A DNA stretch of 64,000 nt from Acinetobacter pullicarnis (GCF_006352475.1 NZ_VCMZ01000001.1:2294001-2358000), one strand, 5' to 3'; positions 37,923 through 48,115 are shown, counted from the first letter of the stretch. Numbers and translations are program-made. The notes: generated from the sequence alone by a model not told the origin.

Positions 37923-38717
37923 TTAGATTGCTGGATAATGCCCTGTACCTTCAGGCCATGGTGAGAGTAACTCAAATCCAGTTTCTGTGACTGCAACCAT
38001 GTGTTCCCATTGAGCAGATAAAGAACCATCGCGGGTAACTACAGTCCAACCATCTTTCAGCTCTTTCACGCCAGCCTTACCTAAATTCACCATTGGCTCA
38101 ATGGTGAATACCATGCCCGTTTTTAAGACTAAGCCGGTACCGCACTGTCCATAATGCAAAATATCGGGTTGCTCATGATAAACCTTGCCAATACCATGAC
38201 CACAGTATTCTCGAACAATACTATAACCTTCTGCTTGCGCAACACTTTGAATGGCAAAACCAATATCACCCAATGTCGCACCAGGTTTTACGGCATGGAT
38301 CCCAGCACGCATTGCAGCATAGGTGGTTTCAACGAGTTTAGTGGCTTCTGCACTAGCAGCGCCCACATAATACATGCGACTGGTATCCCCAAAATAACCG
38401 TCTTTAATAATGGCAACATCAATATTCAAAATATCGCCATCTTGTAAAATACTGTCTTTCGAAGGAATACCATGACAAACCACTTGGTTTGGAGAAATGC
38501 AGGTGGTTTTGGTAAAGCCATGATAGCCAACATTGGCTGGAATCACCTTTAAGGTATTCACAATATAGTCATTGCAAATATCATCTAAATATTCAGTACT
38601 TACTCCAGCTTTCACATAAGGACCGATCATTTCAAGCACTTGTGCAGCCAATCGCCCTGAAATACGCAATTTTTTAATATCATCTTCTGTTTTTATTGTC
38701 ACGCGAGTAGCACGCAT
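37923..38717 (-). CDS. map: Type I methionine aminopeptidase
   Basis: Removes the initiator methionine from nascent proteins. It is 264 residues from the ATG at 38717, which has a strong AAGGGGAA ribosome binding site; the frame extends nine codons further without support. The five metal ligands are visible in order: two Asp in NIDVAIIKDGYFGDTSR, His in CGHGIGKVYHE, Glu in TIEPMV and Glu in QWEHMVAVTE. It is not next to rpsB, unlike many bacteria. Confidence 0.96.
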   Translation of the reverse strand: MRATRVTIKTEDDIKKLRISGRLAAQVLEMIGPYVKAGVSTEYLDDICNDYIVNTLKVIPANVGYHGFTKTTCISPNQVVCHGIPSKDSILQDGDILNIDVAIIKDGYFGDTSRMYYVGAASAEATKLVETTYAAMRAGIHAVKPGATLGDIGFAIQSVAQAEGYSIVREYCGHGIGKVYHEQPDILHYGQCGTGLVLKTGMVFTIEPMVNLGKAGVKELKDGWTVVTRDGSLSAQWEHMVAVTETGFELLSPWPEGTGHYPAI

Positions 38718-39049
38718 TAAATTCCCCTTAATCTTATTTCGCAAAAAGTAATATGAAAGTCATATATTTCAATCCTTCATCATACTCCTTTGAAAATAAG
38801 AAGCAAAATACACTTGTATTACATCACCTTCCTTCATTGTTTTGGATTTAAATCGGCAATTTTTAAGATTACCATCAACCATGGGATGGCCATTCTTTTT
38901 TAGCAATGCATGCTATTTAACCATTTACAGTAGAATTCTTGGGATACAAGGCTTTTATATAAAAAATCGGAATATGATTGATAAAATAAAATACCAATCT
39001 ATGCGTAATTCAACTAAAATCGACGCTTTTGTAATATTCACACTGTTGT
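38718..39049. other. Divergent intergenic region map/brnQ
   Basis: A 332-bp AT-rich gap holding the map ribosome binding site and presumably both promoters. A 106-codon frame from 38842 overlaps brnQ in another phase and has no family features. I see no riboswitch or operator I can name. Confidence 0.4.
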
Positions 39050-40369
39050 ATGACTACTCTTCGTTTAAGAGATATTATTGCACTGGGTTTTATGACCTTT
39101 GCCCTCTTCATTGGGGCTGGCAATATTATCTTCCCACCTATTGTTGCGCAACAAGCCGGTGATCAGGTTTGGTATGCCGCATTCGGTTTTCTCATCACCG
39201 CTGTTGGTTTACCCGTACTCACCATTATTGCGTTGTCTAGAACTGAAGGTTCAATCGCCATTTTAAGCGCACCACTTGGTAAAGTTGCCAGTTTAATTCT
39301 AACTGTCGTCTGCTATTTATCTGTGGGACCCTTATTTGCTATCCCGCGCACAGCCACCGTTTCTTATGAAATCGGTTTCTCGCAAATGGCGGCCTCCTAT
39401 TTCAGCAATGAGCACTACAGTATTTTAATTTACAGCATCATTTATTTTGCTGTAGTGACTGTCGTCTCTCTCTACCCCAATAAATTACTGGACAGTATTG
39501 GGAGTGTCTTAGCGCCACTAAAAATTATTGCACTTGCCATTCTTGGTATTGCAGCCTTTATGATTCCTGCAATGGATATCTCACCTGCGATTGGTAAATA
39601 TCAAAGTTCACCGATTTCTGAAGGTTTCGTTAGTGGCTATTTGACCATGGATACTTTGGGCGCACTGGTTTTTGGTATTGTCATTATCCATGCGATTCAT
39701 TCTCGTGGCGTAACCAACCAAAAGTTGATTATTAAATATGCACTGATTGCCAGTATTATTTCAGGTATCGGCCTAACACTCGTTTATCTCAGTCTCTTTA
39801 AATTAGGTTCAGGCAGCCATGAAATTGCAGCCAATGCACAAAATGGTGCTGTGATTTTACATGCTTATGTAGAACATGCCTTTGGTGCGAGTGGTTCAAT
39901 CTTTTTAGCGATTATGATTTTCTTGGCATGTATTGTCACCGCAATTGGTTTGACCTGTGCATGTGCAGAATATTTCTCTGGCCTCACCGGCATTCCCTAT
40001 AAAGTTTTAGTCTTTGTATTTGTTATTTTTTCCTTACTGATTTCAAACTTAGGTTTGACTAAATTGATTGCCGTCTCTGAGCCGGTACTTTCTGCAATTT
40101 ACCCCCCTGCAATCGTTGTGATTTTACTGAGCTTTTTGGCCAAGTATTTCAAGCGACCGCACTCTATCTTTGCACCCGTCACTGGCGTTGCATTTATATT
40201 CGGGATTATTGAGGGAATAAAAGTCACGCAGTTTAATTCGATCTTGCCACAGTTTCTAAATAATCTTCCACTCAGCCAACAAAATTTGGCTTGGCTGTTA
40301 CCCACCGTCATCATATTTTGTATCTGCATTACCCTCGATAAGTTCACAAATTGTGAAAAATCGAACTAA
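39050..40369 (+). CDS. brnQ: Branched-chain amino acid transporter (LIVCS family)
   Basis: A 439-residue sodium- or proton-coupled importer of leucine, isoleucine and valine with about 12 helices. The N-terminus LGFMTFALFIGAGNIIFPP is the BrnQ signature, and GPLFAIPRTATVSYE follows at about 95-110. The length matches E. coli BrnQ (439). It stands alone; the ribosome binding site is weak and no attenuator is obvious. Confidence 0.93.
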   Translation: MTTLRLRDIIALGFMTFALFIGAGNIIFPPIVAQQAGDQVWYAAFGFLITAVGLPVLTIIALSRTEGSIAILSAPLGKVASLILTVVCYLSVGPLFAIPRTATVSYEIGFSQMAASYFSNEHYSILIYSIIYFAVVTVVSLYPNKLLDSIGSVLAPLKIIALAILGIAAFMIPAMDISPAIGKYQSSPISEGFVSGYLTMDTLGALVFGIVIIHAIHSRGVTNQKLIIKYALIASIISGIGLTLVYLSLFKLGSGSHEIAANAQNGAVILHAYVEHAFGASGSIFLAIMIFLACIVTAIGLTCACAEYFSGLTGIPYKVLVFVFVIFSLLISNLGLTKLIAVSEPVLSAIYPPAIVVILLSFLAKYFKRPHSIFAPVTGVAFIFGIIEGIKVTQFNSILPQFLNNLPLSQQNLAWLLPTVIIFCICITLDKFTNCEKSN

Positions 40370-40691
40370 GCTTTGAATTGAGAAATTTAAATTCTTTTTT
40401 ATCCAAATAGAATTTATGCGTAACAATATTAGCGTATTTTACCCAAATACACTTTTATTGCTTACATCAACCCCAGCTCAAAGCCTTATCACGACAACAT
40501 CTAACCTTAAAAATAAAGAATAATCATATTTTTAAAATAAATGTACTTTTGCATCATATATTTCAATATTGTCATAAATATTTAACATTAGAATGTTAAT
40601 GCGCTTGCATTCCTCTAGTAGAAGAGGTACAAATGGATACTTCAAAGACCATAACAATAGTGTTTTGTCGCGAATGACAGGAGGTATGGAG
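40370..40691 (+). other. Intergenic leader with inverted repeat
   Basis: A 322-bp AT-rich gap. An 8-bp inverted repeat TTAACATT-AG-AATGTTAA sits at 40582-40599 about 95 bp before the next gene, and a small CCTCT/AGAGG hairpin at 40613-40628. The repeat could be an operator; no gene is recognised. Confidence 0.4.
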
Positions 40692-40931
40692 ATGTTTTCA
40701 CTACATTTCGACAAGCAAGTCTTCATTAATTCTTTGAAGGCAAATAAAAATTTAGTTACTTATATGAGTACCACTTTTGCACTGATGCTAACGCTCATGC
40801 TGCATGGTCTTATACAAGGTGACTTGAAACTCGAATATTTCGCTTATGCTTTAATTGTATCTGTCGCATTTTTCCTATGGGCAGTCATTGATAGCCGCTA
40901 TCGAAAACAACACTGTGAATTTCTAGATTAG
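40692..40931 (+). CDS. Small two-helix membrane protein, unknown function
   Basis: A 79-residue protein with two predicted transmembrane helices (about residues 24-38 and 48-66) and a charged C-terminus. The start is decided by a near-perfect AGGAGG with 7-nt spacing to the ATG at 40692. The longer frame from 40593 and the ATG two codons earlier are too close to or beyond that site. The strong ribosome binding site argues for real, well-translated expression. I do not recognise a family. It stands alone between brnQ and an unrelated membrane gene. Confidence 0.65.
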   Translation: MFSLHFDKQVFINSLKANKNLVTYMSTTFALMLTLMLHGLIQGDLKLEYFAYALIVSVAFFLWAVIDSRYRKQHCEFLD

Positions 40932-41150
40932 AAGGTGGATGACCATGTCATCCATCTTAGTTAAAAACCACCACCATAATAGAAAAATAATAAACCAAGC
41001 AACTCTTATATTTAAACTTTATTTTCACTTTTTACAATCTCATACTTTGCATTCAAGTCCATTTAATTTAAAAATAAAATTGAGTTCTCCCTCATTGTGT
41101 TTTCATTTCTGTTTTCTTGGATTGAAATTCCAAGTGCAGTAGATTCCACA

Positions 41151-41615
41151 TCAATACATAAAACTGTAGATCGTGCCAAGTAACAATCCCGCTGTCGCAA
41201 GTAATTCGCCCACAATCAATAACAACATTGCCGAGGTTAATATCCAACTCGGTAAGTGCCATTTACCCAATTGATTTGGCTGCTTAAATTGGTTATTGGT
41301 GTCTTTAAGACAACCATGCAACACATAGCTCAAGATTGCAAAGCTAAAAAACAACACATTAATAAGAATAAAGATTAAATTAACGCGCTCAGACCAGGCT
41401 GAAAAATAGGCCAGCACAGCCAAAATCAAAGTAGCAGGTGCATATAACAAACTACTGCGATGTGCAATATCGACATAGTAATGCGCTCGACCAGATACCG
41501 AAGTACGAATTTGCGCATACTTCCACACCCCGGTCAGCATGCCAACCCACAAATAAACCCCACTAAAGGCAATAGCAAGCTTAACCGAAAAAGGTATTGC
41601 ATCTACAAACAACAT
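41151..41615 (-). CDS. Four-helix integral membrane protein, unknown function
   Basis: A 154-residue protein with four predicted transmembrane helices (about 8-27, 55-73, 77-98 and 124-150). The only motif-like stretch is the conserved-looking loop between helices 1 and 2, SGRAHYYVDIAHRSSLLYAPA, with His and Tyr residues. The last residues of the gene come just before the convergent-side non-coding stretch after the 79-residue gene. It is divergent from an alpha/beta hydrolase gene. No function can be assigned. Confidence 0.65.
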   Translation of the reverse strand: MLFVDAIPFSVKLAIAFSGVYLWVGMLTGVWKYAQIRTSVSGRAHYYVDIAHRSSLLYAPATLILAVLAYFSAWSERVNLIFILINVLFFSFAILSYVLHGCLKDTNNQFKQPNQLGKWHLPSWILTSAMLLLIVGELLATAGLLLGTIYSFMY

Positions 41616-41742
41616 AACTGAATCTTCCTTAATTTATACTTCGGCATTTTTGCCTGGTGTATGACTTTTCAGTCATAGAATACATGAGTTTCTTTTTGGA
41701 ACTTAGGTAAAGTACTGGCAGTACCTTAATTAAGCAAGAATT

Positions 41743-42621
41743 ATGAAAAAGTTCGAACCGATTAATATCACCTGTAAAGATGGTTACCAGCTGAGTGGCC
41801 AGTATTATTCAGCCAATCCACTAGCACAGTCTGCTCAAACGCAATCCCACCCAATCCTCATTTGCCCTGCCACAGGTATTACCAAAGTATTTTATAATGC
41901 CTTTGCCGAATGGTTAACCGATCAAGGCTTTAATGTATTGAGCTTCGATTTTCGTGGTATTGGCGAATCACTGCATGGTGCACTCAAAAATAGTACGGCC
42001 AGCATTCAAGACTGGGGCCAACTCGATATTCCAGCCGCGATCGAAACGCTATTAAACAAAACTCAAGCTGAAAAAGTTATTCTGATTGGGCATAGCGCTG
42101 GCGGGCAATTATTGGGTATTGCCCCCAATCATAAAAAAGTTGCGCGTGTCATTGGTGTCTCTTGTTCAACGGGTTATTTAAAAGGCTTAAAAGGTCGCAC
42201 CAAATTCCTCGGCCCTGTGATGTTTAACGTTATTTTTCCTATTTCCAGTTTACTTAAAGGCTATGGTGCGACTAAATTTATCGGTATGGGTGAAAACTTA
42301 CCCAAACAAGTCGCCAAACAATGGGCCCAATTTTGTGGTCAACCTGGTTATGTAACCAATGCCATTGGAAAAACCATTTTCGAAGATTTTCATCATGAGA
42401 TTCAATGTCCAATCACCGTATATTGGAGCTCGGACGATCAAATTGCAACTGAAGCTAATGTCAAAGACCTGCTTAGTCTATATCCAAATGCAAACACTCA
42501 AATGCATGAGCTTAAACCAAATCAACTAGGCTTTGCACAGATTGGGCATATGCTGATGTTTAAAAAATCGCATAACCAGATTTGGCCACTGATTACACAG
42601 GAGATCCTGAGCCAAGCCTAA
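41743..42621 (+). CDS. Alpha/beta hydrolase
   Basis: A 292-residue cytosolic hydrolase. The nucleophile S118 lies in the elbow GHSAG (116-120), the FDFRGIGES segment precedes it, and the likely acid is an Asp in SSDDQIAT with the base His in IGHMLMF. An N-terminal strand pattern (ITCKDGYQLSGQYY) is typical of the serine aminopeptidase-like/YheT-neighbour group. The substrate is unknown. It is the divergent partner of a small membrane protein gene, and a terminator follows. Confidence 0.8.
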   Translation: MKKFEPINITCKDGYQLSGQYYSANPLAQSAQTQSHPILICPATGITKVFYNAFAEWLTDQGFNVLSFDFRGIGESLHGALKNSTASIQDWGQLDIPAAIETLLNKTQAEKVILIGHSAGGQLLGIAPNHKKVARVIGVSCSTGYLKGLKGRTKFLGPVMFNVIFPISSLLKGYGATKFIGMGENLPKQVAKQWAQFCGQPGYVTNAIGKTIFEDFHHEIQCPITVYWSSDDQIATEANVKDLLSLYPNANTQMHELKPNQLGFAQIGHMLMFKKSHNQIWPLITQEILSQA

Positions 42622-42647
42622 ACAGACCATGCCGCAGAAAATAGCTT

Positions 42648-42677
42648 AGCCTTTCAAGGACATCAGCTTGAAAGGCT
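42648..42677. terminator. Terminator between hydrolase and LysR gene
   Basis: AGCCTTTCAAG/CTTGAAAGGCT stem with an 8-nt loop between converging genes. On the minus strand it starts a few bases after the LysR stop. Confidence 0.7.
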
Positions 42678-42681
42678 CTAT

Positions 42682-43608
42682 TTAACAATCATCCATCCGA
42701 CTTTCACTTTGCATCAGCGTCTGAATTACGCCAAGCAACCATTGTAATGCTGGATCAGAATCTTTATTTCGATGCCAAATCATACTGAAATCAAATTGAG
42801 GAATTGAAAGTGGTGGAGTGAAGCATGTCAATTGCTTTGGAAATCTGCCAGTCTGAATGGTTTTTTCGGCTACCGTTAAAATCAAATCAGTCCCCAATAA
42901 GACCTCAGCGGCCACACTCCAATGTGGCAATATCAAGTGTATATTGCGCTGCCTTCCTATTTCGGCCAGTACTCGATCGATTTCATCTGCAGCAAAAGTC
43001 TGTACTGCAACCAAAATATGCGGATAATTCAACCAAGTATCCAGATCTAAAGTTGCTGCTTCTCCTAAAAACTGACGATCCATCACACTGATAAACCGCT
43101 CTTTGAATAGAATTTTTTGCTGTATATATTTAGGTCGTGCCTGATTAAACACCCCAAAGGCTAAATCCAACTGCCCTTCAATGACCTGTTCCATCATCAT
43201 GCGCCTACTCAGCTGTACAACCTCAATTTTAATATGTGGTGCATATTGACGAATAATTGGCAATAACTTGGTCAATATCACGCTACTGCCATAATCCGAC
43301 ATTGCCAATCGAAAACGACGTTGAGATGCCTCTGGTTTAAACTCTTGATCTAAAATAAGCTGCTGAATATTCTCAAGTATATTTTTTACAGCCATTTTCA
43401 TTTGTGTCGCTTTTGGACTTAAACACAATCCACGGCCTTCTCTTAACAACAACTGGTCGTTAAAAACAATTCTAAGTTTGGCTAAATCATGACTTAAAGC
43501 TGGCTGACTCTTATTCAAGCGCTCAGCAGCACGGGTTAAATGTGGATCGCTCAGTAAGGCATCCAAACTCAACAACAAGTTGAGGTCTAACCGTCTTAAT
43601 TCATTCAT
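42682..43608 (-). CDS. LysR-type regulator, NodD-like
   Basis: A 308-residue LysR-type transcription factor. Its N-terminus RRLDLNLLLSLDALLSDPHLTRAAERLNKSQPALS is the helix-turn-helix of the NodD/LinR-like branch; the effector domain spans about 95-300. It is divergent from the frameshifted ydcZ-type gene across an 89-bp gap, which suggests it once controlled, or still controls, that exporter. The effector is unknown. Confidence 0.85.
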   Translation of the reverse strand: MNELRRLDLNLLLSLDALLSDPHLTRAAERLNKSQPALSHDLAKLRIVFNDQLLLREGRGLCLSPKATQMKMAVKNILENIQQLILDQEFKPEASQRRFRLAMSDYGSSVILTKLLPIIRQYAPHIKIEVVQLSRRMMMEQVIEGQLDLAFGVFNQARPKYIQQKILFKERFISVMDRQFLGEAATLDLDTWLNYPHILVAVQTFAADEIDRVLAEIGRQRNIHLILPHWSVAAEVLLGTDLILTVAEKTIQTGRFPKQLTCFTPPLSIPQFDFSMIWHRNKDSDPALQWLLGVIQTLMQSESRMDDC

Positions 43609-43697
43609 TATACGAATAGCAAATTATCAAAACTAGAATTTCTATTATAAATATGAATAGCGGAAAATCATAACAATACTATTAGAGCACGATCATT

Positions 43698-44155
43698 ATG
43701 AAAGGTTATATTTTGATTTTCTTTGCCTTACTCTCAGGATTTGTCGTTCCGATTCAATCTGCGACCAATAGTTATTTGGCAAAAGCATTGGCAAACCCAT
43801 TTCTAAGCACATTCGTTTCTTTAGTGGTTAGTCTTGCAGTCATACTACCAATTTTATTACTTAACAAAGCACAGCTTCCGAGCCTCAATACTTGGAGCGC
43901 GCCCCTGCATGGTCTTGGATTGGTGGCATAATGGGTGTCATATTTATTAGTTCTGCACTAATTTTATCGCCGAAACTTGGAGTTAATACCTTTATTGCTT
44001 GTGTGATTTTAGGTCAACTGTTTAGCTCAATGATGATCGATAAATTTGGCTTATTCCATATGCCTATACAGGACATCTCAATGACCAGAATTCTGAGCTT
44101 AGTATTAATTACAGGCGGTGTATTGCTTAACTTTATGAGTAAATCGAGCAGATAA
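43698..44155 (+). pseudogene. ydcZ: YdcZ-type (DUF606) DMT exporter, frameshifted
   Basis: Two overlapping frames together encode one DUF606 membrane protein. Frame one (43698-43931) has MKGYILIFFALLSGFVVPIQSATN and the first helices. Frame two (from about 43905) continues with APAWSWIGGIMGVIFI, the LGVNTFIACVILGQL block and the terminal helices. The switch lies at the CCCC run near 43911-43914: restoring one base there (for example a fifth C) would give a single protein of about 152 residues. Either the gene is inactivated by a one-base deletion or the homopolymer was miscalled. Family function is small-molecule export, substrate unknown. Confidence 0.8.
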
Positions 44156-44999
44156 ACAGGCTGCGGGCTATTTCAAATAAGTCAATTTAGGCAATAGTCC
44201 GCCTGCATATCGTGTGCTTTTCAAACAGATCAAACTACATCAGGAGAATAAGCAAACTTTAGAAATATTTTATTACATTTTTCAATAAATATATTATGTA
44301 ATAGTTACATTCTAAAACAATAAAATAAATACATGTTTTACCACATTTTTTTAAACGGTCCCTACGTGTCTTTATTTTTTAATAAAATTTGAAAATACAG
44401 TAAAAGTTGCCCCCCCAGTCCCCCTGAACAATCATTTTATTCACCTAAATATTAGCCCAGCTATTTCCACAGAAAGCCTATTTTATAAACCTAGCCAATC
44501 AAAAAAAACCATTCCTCTACCCGCTTTAATCACCATCTCAACTGGAAATAAGATAACCAATCACAATTCACTTATATGCAGCAAAAGTGCACAGCGCATA
44601 ATAGATATGAATCATTAAGCGGTGAAAATCGATCACGAATGCGCTTTTAATCAATATCAAATTCAACGCATAGCAACCCAATAGCATCAAACAAAACAGT
44701 TATGTTATTTAGCCAGATGAATGCTTAAGTTAATCCCGATCAAAATGCATAACACCTCAGCACAAGACCTATTCAGCACAACGAAAAATAGTCGATTTAT
44801 GCATGCAGGAAAAGCCGATTACTGCATCAAAAAAAGTTACATATTGTCGCGACTCAACAACCTAGCTTCATTTGACGGCAAAGAAAATTTACGATAAATT
44901 TCCCTTGTTTTTTACTCATTTTAATGAGCGCTTGATTTATCTATTTAATTTACAATATTATCAAGTTTCAATGATAATTAAAAAAACAGGCACGACTCG
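44156..44999. other. 844-bp gene-free AT-rich region
   Basis: No gene of recognisable type on either strand. A weak hairpin (GCGGGCTATT/AATAGTCCGC, one wobble pair) at 44163-44202 may end ydcZ transcription. The rest is AT-rich with short C-runs near 44410-44425. A 50-codon frame at 44745-44897 lacks a ribosome binding site. The right end must hold the MarR gene promoter. Confidence 0.45.
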
Positions 45000-45464
45000 A
45001 TGACCAAGAAATTTGCGAAATTTTTACCTTCGGCGGAAGATTTCAATATTGAGAATTTCCCCTATTATTGGATTACTCAAGTCCATGCACAATATGTGTT
45101 AAATGTTGATCATGTACTGAAAAAATACGGCGTAGATAACTCTAGAAGACGTCTATTGGTAACCCTTAAAGCCAAACCACATGCAAGTGTTTCAGAGCTT
45201 TCCGAGTTAATTGTTTCTAAGATGTCAACCACAACTAAAATCGTTTATCGGCTAAAAGAAGAAGGTTTTGTTGATACATATTCTTGTGAAAATGATGCGC
45301 GTATTACCCGTGTTTTTCTCACAGAAGCAGGCATTGCAATGACCCAAAAAATCTATGATCTAATGTCAGTGGTATTAGAACAATCTTTTGATGGCCTAAC
45401 CCCATTACAAATTGAGAAAATGATGGAAAACTTAAAACATATGTTTAAGAACCTTGCCCATTAA
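45000..45464 (+). CDS. MarR-family transcriptional regulator
   Basis: A 154-residue dimeric winged-helix regulator. The recognition region includes SVSELSELIVSKMSTTTKIVYRLKEEGFV (about 62-92), followed by the wing with DARITRVFLTEAG, a standard MarR pattern. It stands alone between a long gene-free region and mnmG, so no target is suggested by neighbours; autoregulation is usual for the family. CAGG lies about 10 nt before the ATG. Confidence 0.85.
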   Translation: MTKKFAKFLPSAEDFNIENFPYYWITQVHAQYVLNVDHVLKKYGVDNSRRRLLVTLKAKPHASVSELSELIVSKMSTTTKIVYRLKEEGFVDTYSCENDARITRVFLTEAGIAMTQKIYDLMSVVLEQSFDGLTPLQIEKMMENLKHMFKNLAH

Positions 45465-45552
45465 ATTAATCGCGTGATCGCAGCCATATCCCGACACAGA
45501 TGATCAAGACATAAATGAGCTTTAAAATATCCTCATGGTGCTGCGTATCCCA

Positions 45553-45585
45553 AGAAAAAGCCCTAAATAGTTTAGGGCTTTTTCT
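45553..45585. terminator. Terminator between MarR gene and mnmG
   Basis: AGAAAAAGCCCTAAA/TTTAGGGCTTTTTCT stem with a 3-nt loop, shared by converging genes. Confidence 0.9.
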
Positions 45586-45625
45586 ATATTAACTCTCTTT
45601 TGGTTAGCAACCATAAAAGAGGAAG

Positions 45626-47506
45626 CTAAGCACTTTTCTTGGCGGCATGTTGCTTACGAATCATGACCATAATCACTTGGACTGCAGCCGGTGTCACACC
45701 AGGAATACGCCCCGCTTGTGCCAAGGTTTCTGGATAAACCGCTTTTAATTTCTGGGTAATTTCACGTGACAAGCCTGAAATGTTGTCATAATCAAAGTCT
45801 GTCGGAATTTTAGTTTCCTCTAGACGTTTTAACTGTGCAACATCTTCATGCTGACGATGAATATAACCTTCATATTTCACCGAAATCTCAATTTGCTCGC
45901 CCACTTGTGCGGAAACTTCAGAACCTGTTAGCGCTGCAATTTCTGTAAAATGAACATTCGGACGTTTGAGTAAATCAATTGCACTACATTCTTTACTTAA
46001 GTCAGCACCCGTCATTTCTACAAACTTTTTACCCATTGGGTTGTTTGGTGCCGCCCATAGATGTTGTAAACGTGCTGTCTCTCGCTCAACCGCTTCCATT
46101 TTTTCGCTATAAGCCGCCCAACGCTGGTCATCAACCAAACCAAGTTCACGACCAATCGCAGTCAAACGTTGATCTGCATTGTCTTCACGCAACATCAAAC
46201 GATATTCTGCACGTGAGGTAAACATCCGATAGGGTTCTTTGGTCCCTAGCGTAATCAAGTCATCAACCAACACGCCCATATAGGCTTCATCTCGTTTTGG
46301 TGTCCATTGTTCTTGATCCCATGCACGACGGGCGGCGTTCAAACCAGCCAAGACCCCTTGCGCACCGGCTTCTTCATAACCTGTGGTGCCATTAATTTGA
46401 CCAGCAAAGTAAAGGTTTTGAATCGCTTTGGTTTCCAAGGTAAATTTCAGTGCTTGTGGATTGAAATAATCATATTCAATCGCATAGCCCGGTCTTAAAA
46501 TGTGTGCATTTTCCATACCGCGGATTGAACGCACCAACTCGAACTGCACATCAAAAGGCAATGAAGTCGAAATACCATTCGGATAAAGTTCGTGTGTATC
46601 TAAACCCTCTGGCTCTAAAAAGATTTGATGTGAATTTTTATCTGAAAAACGATGAATTTTATCTTCAATTGATGGGCAATAACGCGGACCAACGCCTTCG
46701 ATCACCCCGGTATACATGGGTGAGCGGTCTAAGCCACCACGAATAATTTCATGGGTCTGCTCGTTGGTATGCGTAATATAACAGTTGATTTGCTCGGGAT
46801 GCATACTCACATCACCCAAGAACGACATGGTCGGAGATGGGAAATCACCTGGCTGTGGCGTCATGACTGAGAAATCTACTGAGCGTGCATCGATTCGAGG
46901 TGGTGTACCCGTTTTCAAACGACCGACCGGAAGATTTAATTCTCTTAAACGATCTGCTAATGCAATTGACGGTGGATCACCAGCACGACCACCACGCGAC
47001 TGCTCCAAACCAACGTGGATAATTCCACCAAGGAAAGTACCTGTGGTTAAAACCACTGTTTTTGCGTCAAAATGGATGCCCATTTGGGTAACAACACCCT
47101 TAACGGTATCACCTTCTACAATGAGGTCATCTGCAGACTGTTGAAATATATCTAGGTTTTTTTGATTTTCCAACGTATAACGAATTGCAGCTTTAAAGCG
47201 TACACGATCAGCCTGAGCACGTGTTGCACGTACTGCCGCACCTTTACGTGAATTTAATATTCGAAATTGAATCCCACTTTTATCGGCAGCCAATGCCATT
47301 GCACCACCTAAAGCATCAATTTCGCGGACCAGATGAGATTTTCCGATTCCACCAATTGCTGGGTTACAACTCATCTGCCCCAAAGTTTCAATGTTATGCG
47401 TCAAGAGCAATGTCTGTCGCCCCATGCGCGCTGCTGCTAATGCAGCTTCAGTACCTGCGTGACCGCCACCGATAACAATGACATCATAAACTTTAGGATA
47501 ATGCAT
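45626..47506 (-). CDS. mnmG: tRNA uridine-5-carboxymethylaminomethyl enzyme MnmG (GidA)
   Basis: FAD-dependent enzyme that, with MnmE, modifies the wobble uridine (cmnm5U) of several tRNAs. It is 626 residues (E. coli 629). The dinucleotide site is GGGHAG at 13-18, followed by [29 protein letters not shown] sequence with the conserved Cys. Also visible are RPGYAIEYD and [12 protein letters not shown]. The C-terminal helical domain that contacts MnmE and tRNA is complete. It is not beside mnmE/rsmG, and a single promoter is expected in the gap to 47771. Confidence 0.97.
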   Translation of the reverse strand: MHYPKVYDVIVIGGGHAGTEAALAAARMGRQTLLLTHNIETLGQMSCNPAIGGIGKSHLVREIDALGGAMALAADKSGIQFRILNSRKGAAVRATRAQADRVRFKAAIRYTLENQKNLDIFQQSADDLIVEGDTVKGVVTQMGIHFDAKTVVLTTGTFLGGIIHVGLEQSRGGRAGDPPSIALADRLRELNLPVGRLKTGTPPRIDARSVDFSVMTPQPGDFPSPTMSFLGDVSMHPEQINCYITHTNEQTHEIIRGGLDRSPMYTGVIEGVGPRYCPSIEDKIHRFSDKNSHQIFLEPEGLDTHELYPNGISTSLPFDVQFELVRSIRGMENAHILRPGYAIEYDYFNPQALKFTLETKAIQNLYFAGQINGTTGYEEAGAQGVLAGLNAARRAWDQEQWTPKRDEAYMGVLVDDLITLGTKEPYRMFTSRAEYRLMLREDNADQRLTAIGRELGLVDDQRWAAYSEKMEAVERETARLQHLWAAPNNPMGKKFVEMTGADLSKECSAIDLLKRPNVHFTEIAALTGSEVSAQVGEQIEISVKYEGYIHRQHEDVAQLKRLEETKIPTDFDYDNISGLSREITQKLKAVYPETLAQAGRIPGVTPAAVQVIMVMIRKQHAAKKSA

Positions 47507-47770
47507 AATTCTGAGACAAAAAGAAGAGACGAAAAATTATAGCAAATCTTTAGATTGATGTAGAGCAGAACCTCAGCCAAATTCATAGCGGCAACAAAAC
47601 AAAATCTCTCACTAAACAATCAGAACTTTATTACTCTGTAATTAAATATTACTTTTTTGTATATAAAATCAACAATAGTTGAGCAAAATTTACTTAATCG
47701 ACACTGTTTTATGGCTTACGAATTTCTAGACTGTTTATGCAATTACATCATAAACATAGGAATATATACC

Positions 47771-48115
47771 ATGAATATAAGAATCATATTGCCTGCTTTA
47801 CTGTTCACCCTTGGATTAAGTACTTTTGCCCAAGCAAATGACAATGTGAATCAAATCTACAATGCTCAGAAATACCAACAAGTCTGTAAAGGCAAGACTG
47901 AAGGTGCGGCTGTGAGCTTTACTTACAAAGGGGTACTTTGGAATGGAACTTGCCAACCTCAGTTCTTTGCAACCAAAAGTTCAGTCCTGAAAGGCGATGA
48001 AAAAGAATTGAATTCAATTTGCAAATCAGATCCTAAATCAAAGTCAATTAACATCGAAGGGGTCGACATTAAAGGACAATGTGCATTGGGCTTCTCGCCA
48101 CCACAACCACGTTAG
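47771..48115 (+). CDS. Small secreted four-cysteine protein, unknown function
   Basis: A 114-residue protein with a Sec signal peptide (MNIRIILPALLFTLGLST, cleavage after AQA near residue 23). The mature part has four Cys (VCKGK, GTCQP, SICKS, GQCAL), consistent with two disulfides in a small periplasmic fold. An AGGAATATATACC ribosome binding site fixes the ATG at 47771; the frame from 47657 upstream is unsupported. No family recognised. It stands alone with its own terminator. Confidence 0.7.
   Translation: MNIRIILPALLFTLGLSTFAQANDNVNQIYNAQKYQQVCKGKTEGAAVSFTYKGVLWNGTCQPQFFATKSSVLKGDEKELNSICKSDPKSKSINIEGVDIKGQCALGFSPPQPR

Noticed and set aside
38842..39162. 106-codon plus-strand frame upstream of brnQ
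   Set aside because: Its second half overlaps brnQ in another phase and the rest is intergenic; no supporting signal.
40939..41142. 67-codon plus-strand frame
   Set aside because: No ribosome binding site, composition dominated by His/Phe/Ser from AT-rich DNA, no family feature.
44745..44897. 50-codon frame in the long gene-free region
   Set aside because: No ribosome binding site; composition not convincing.
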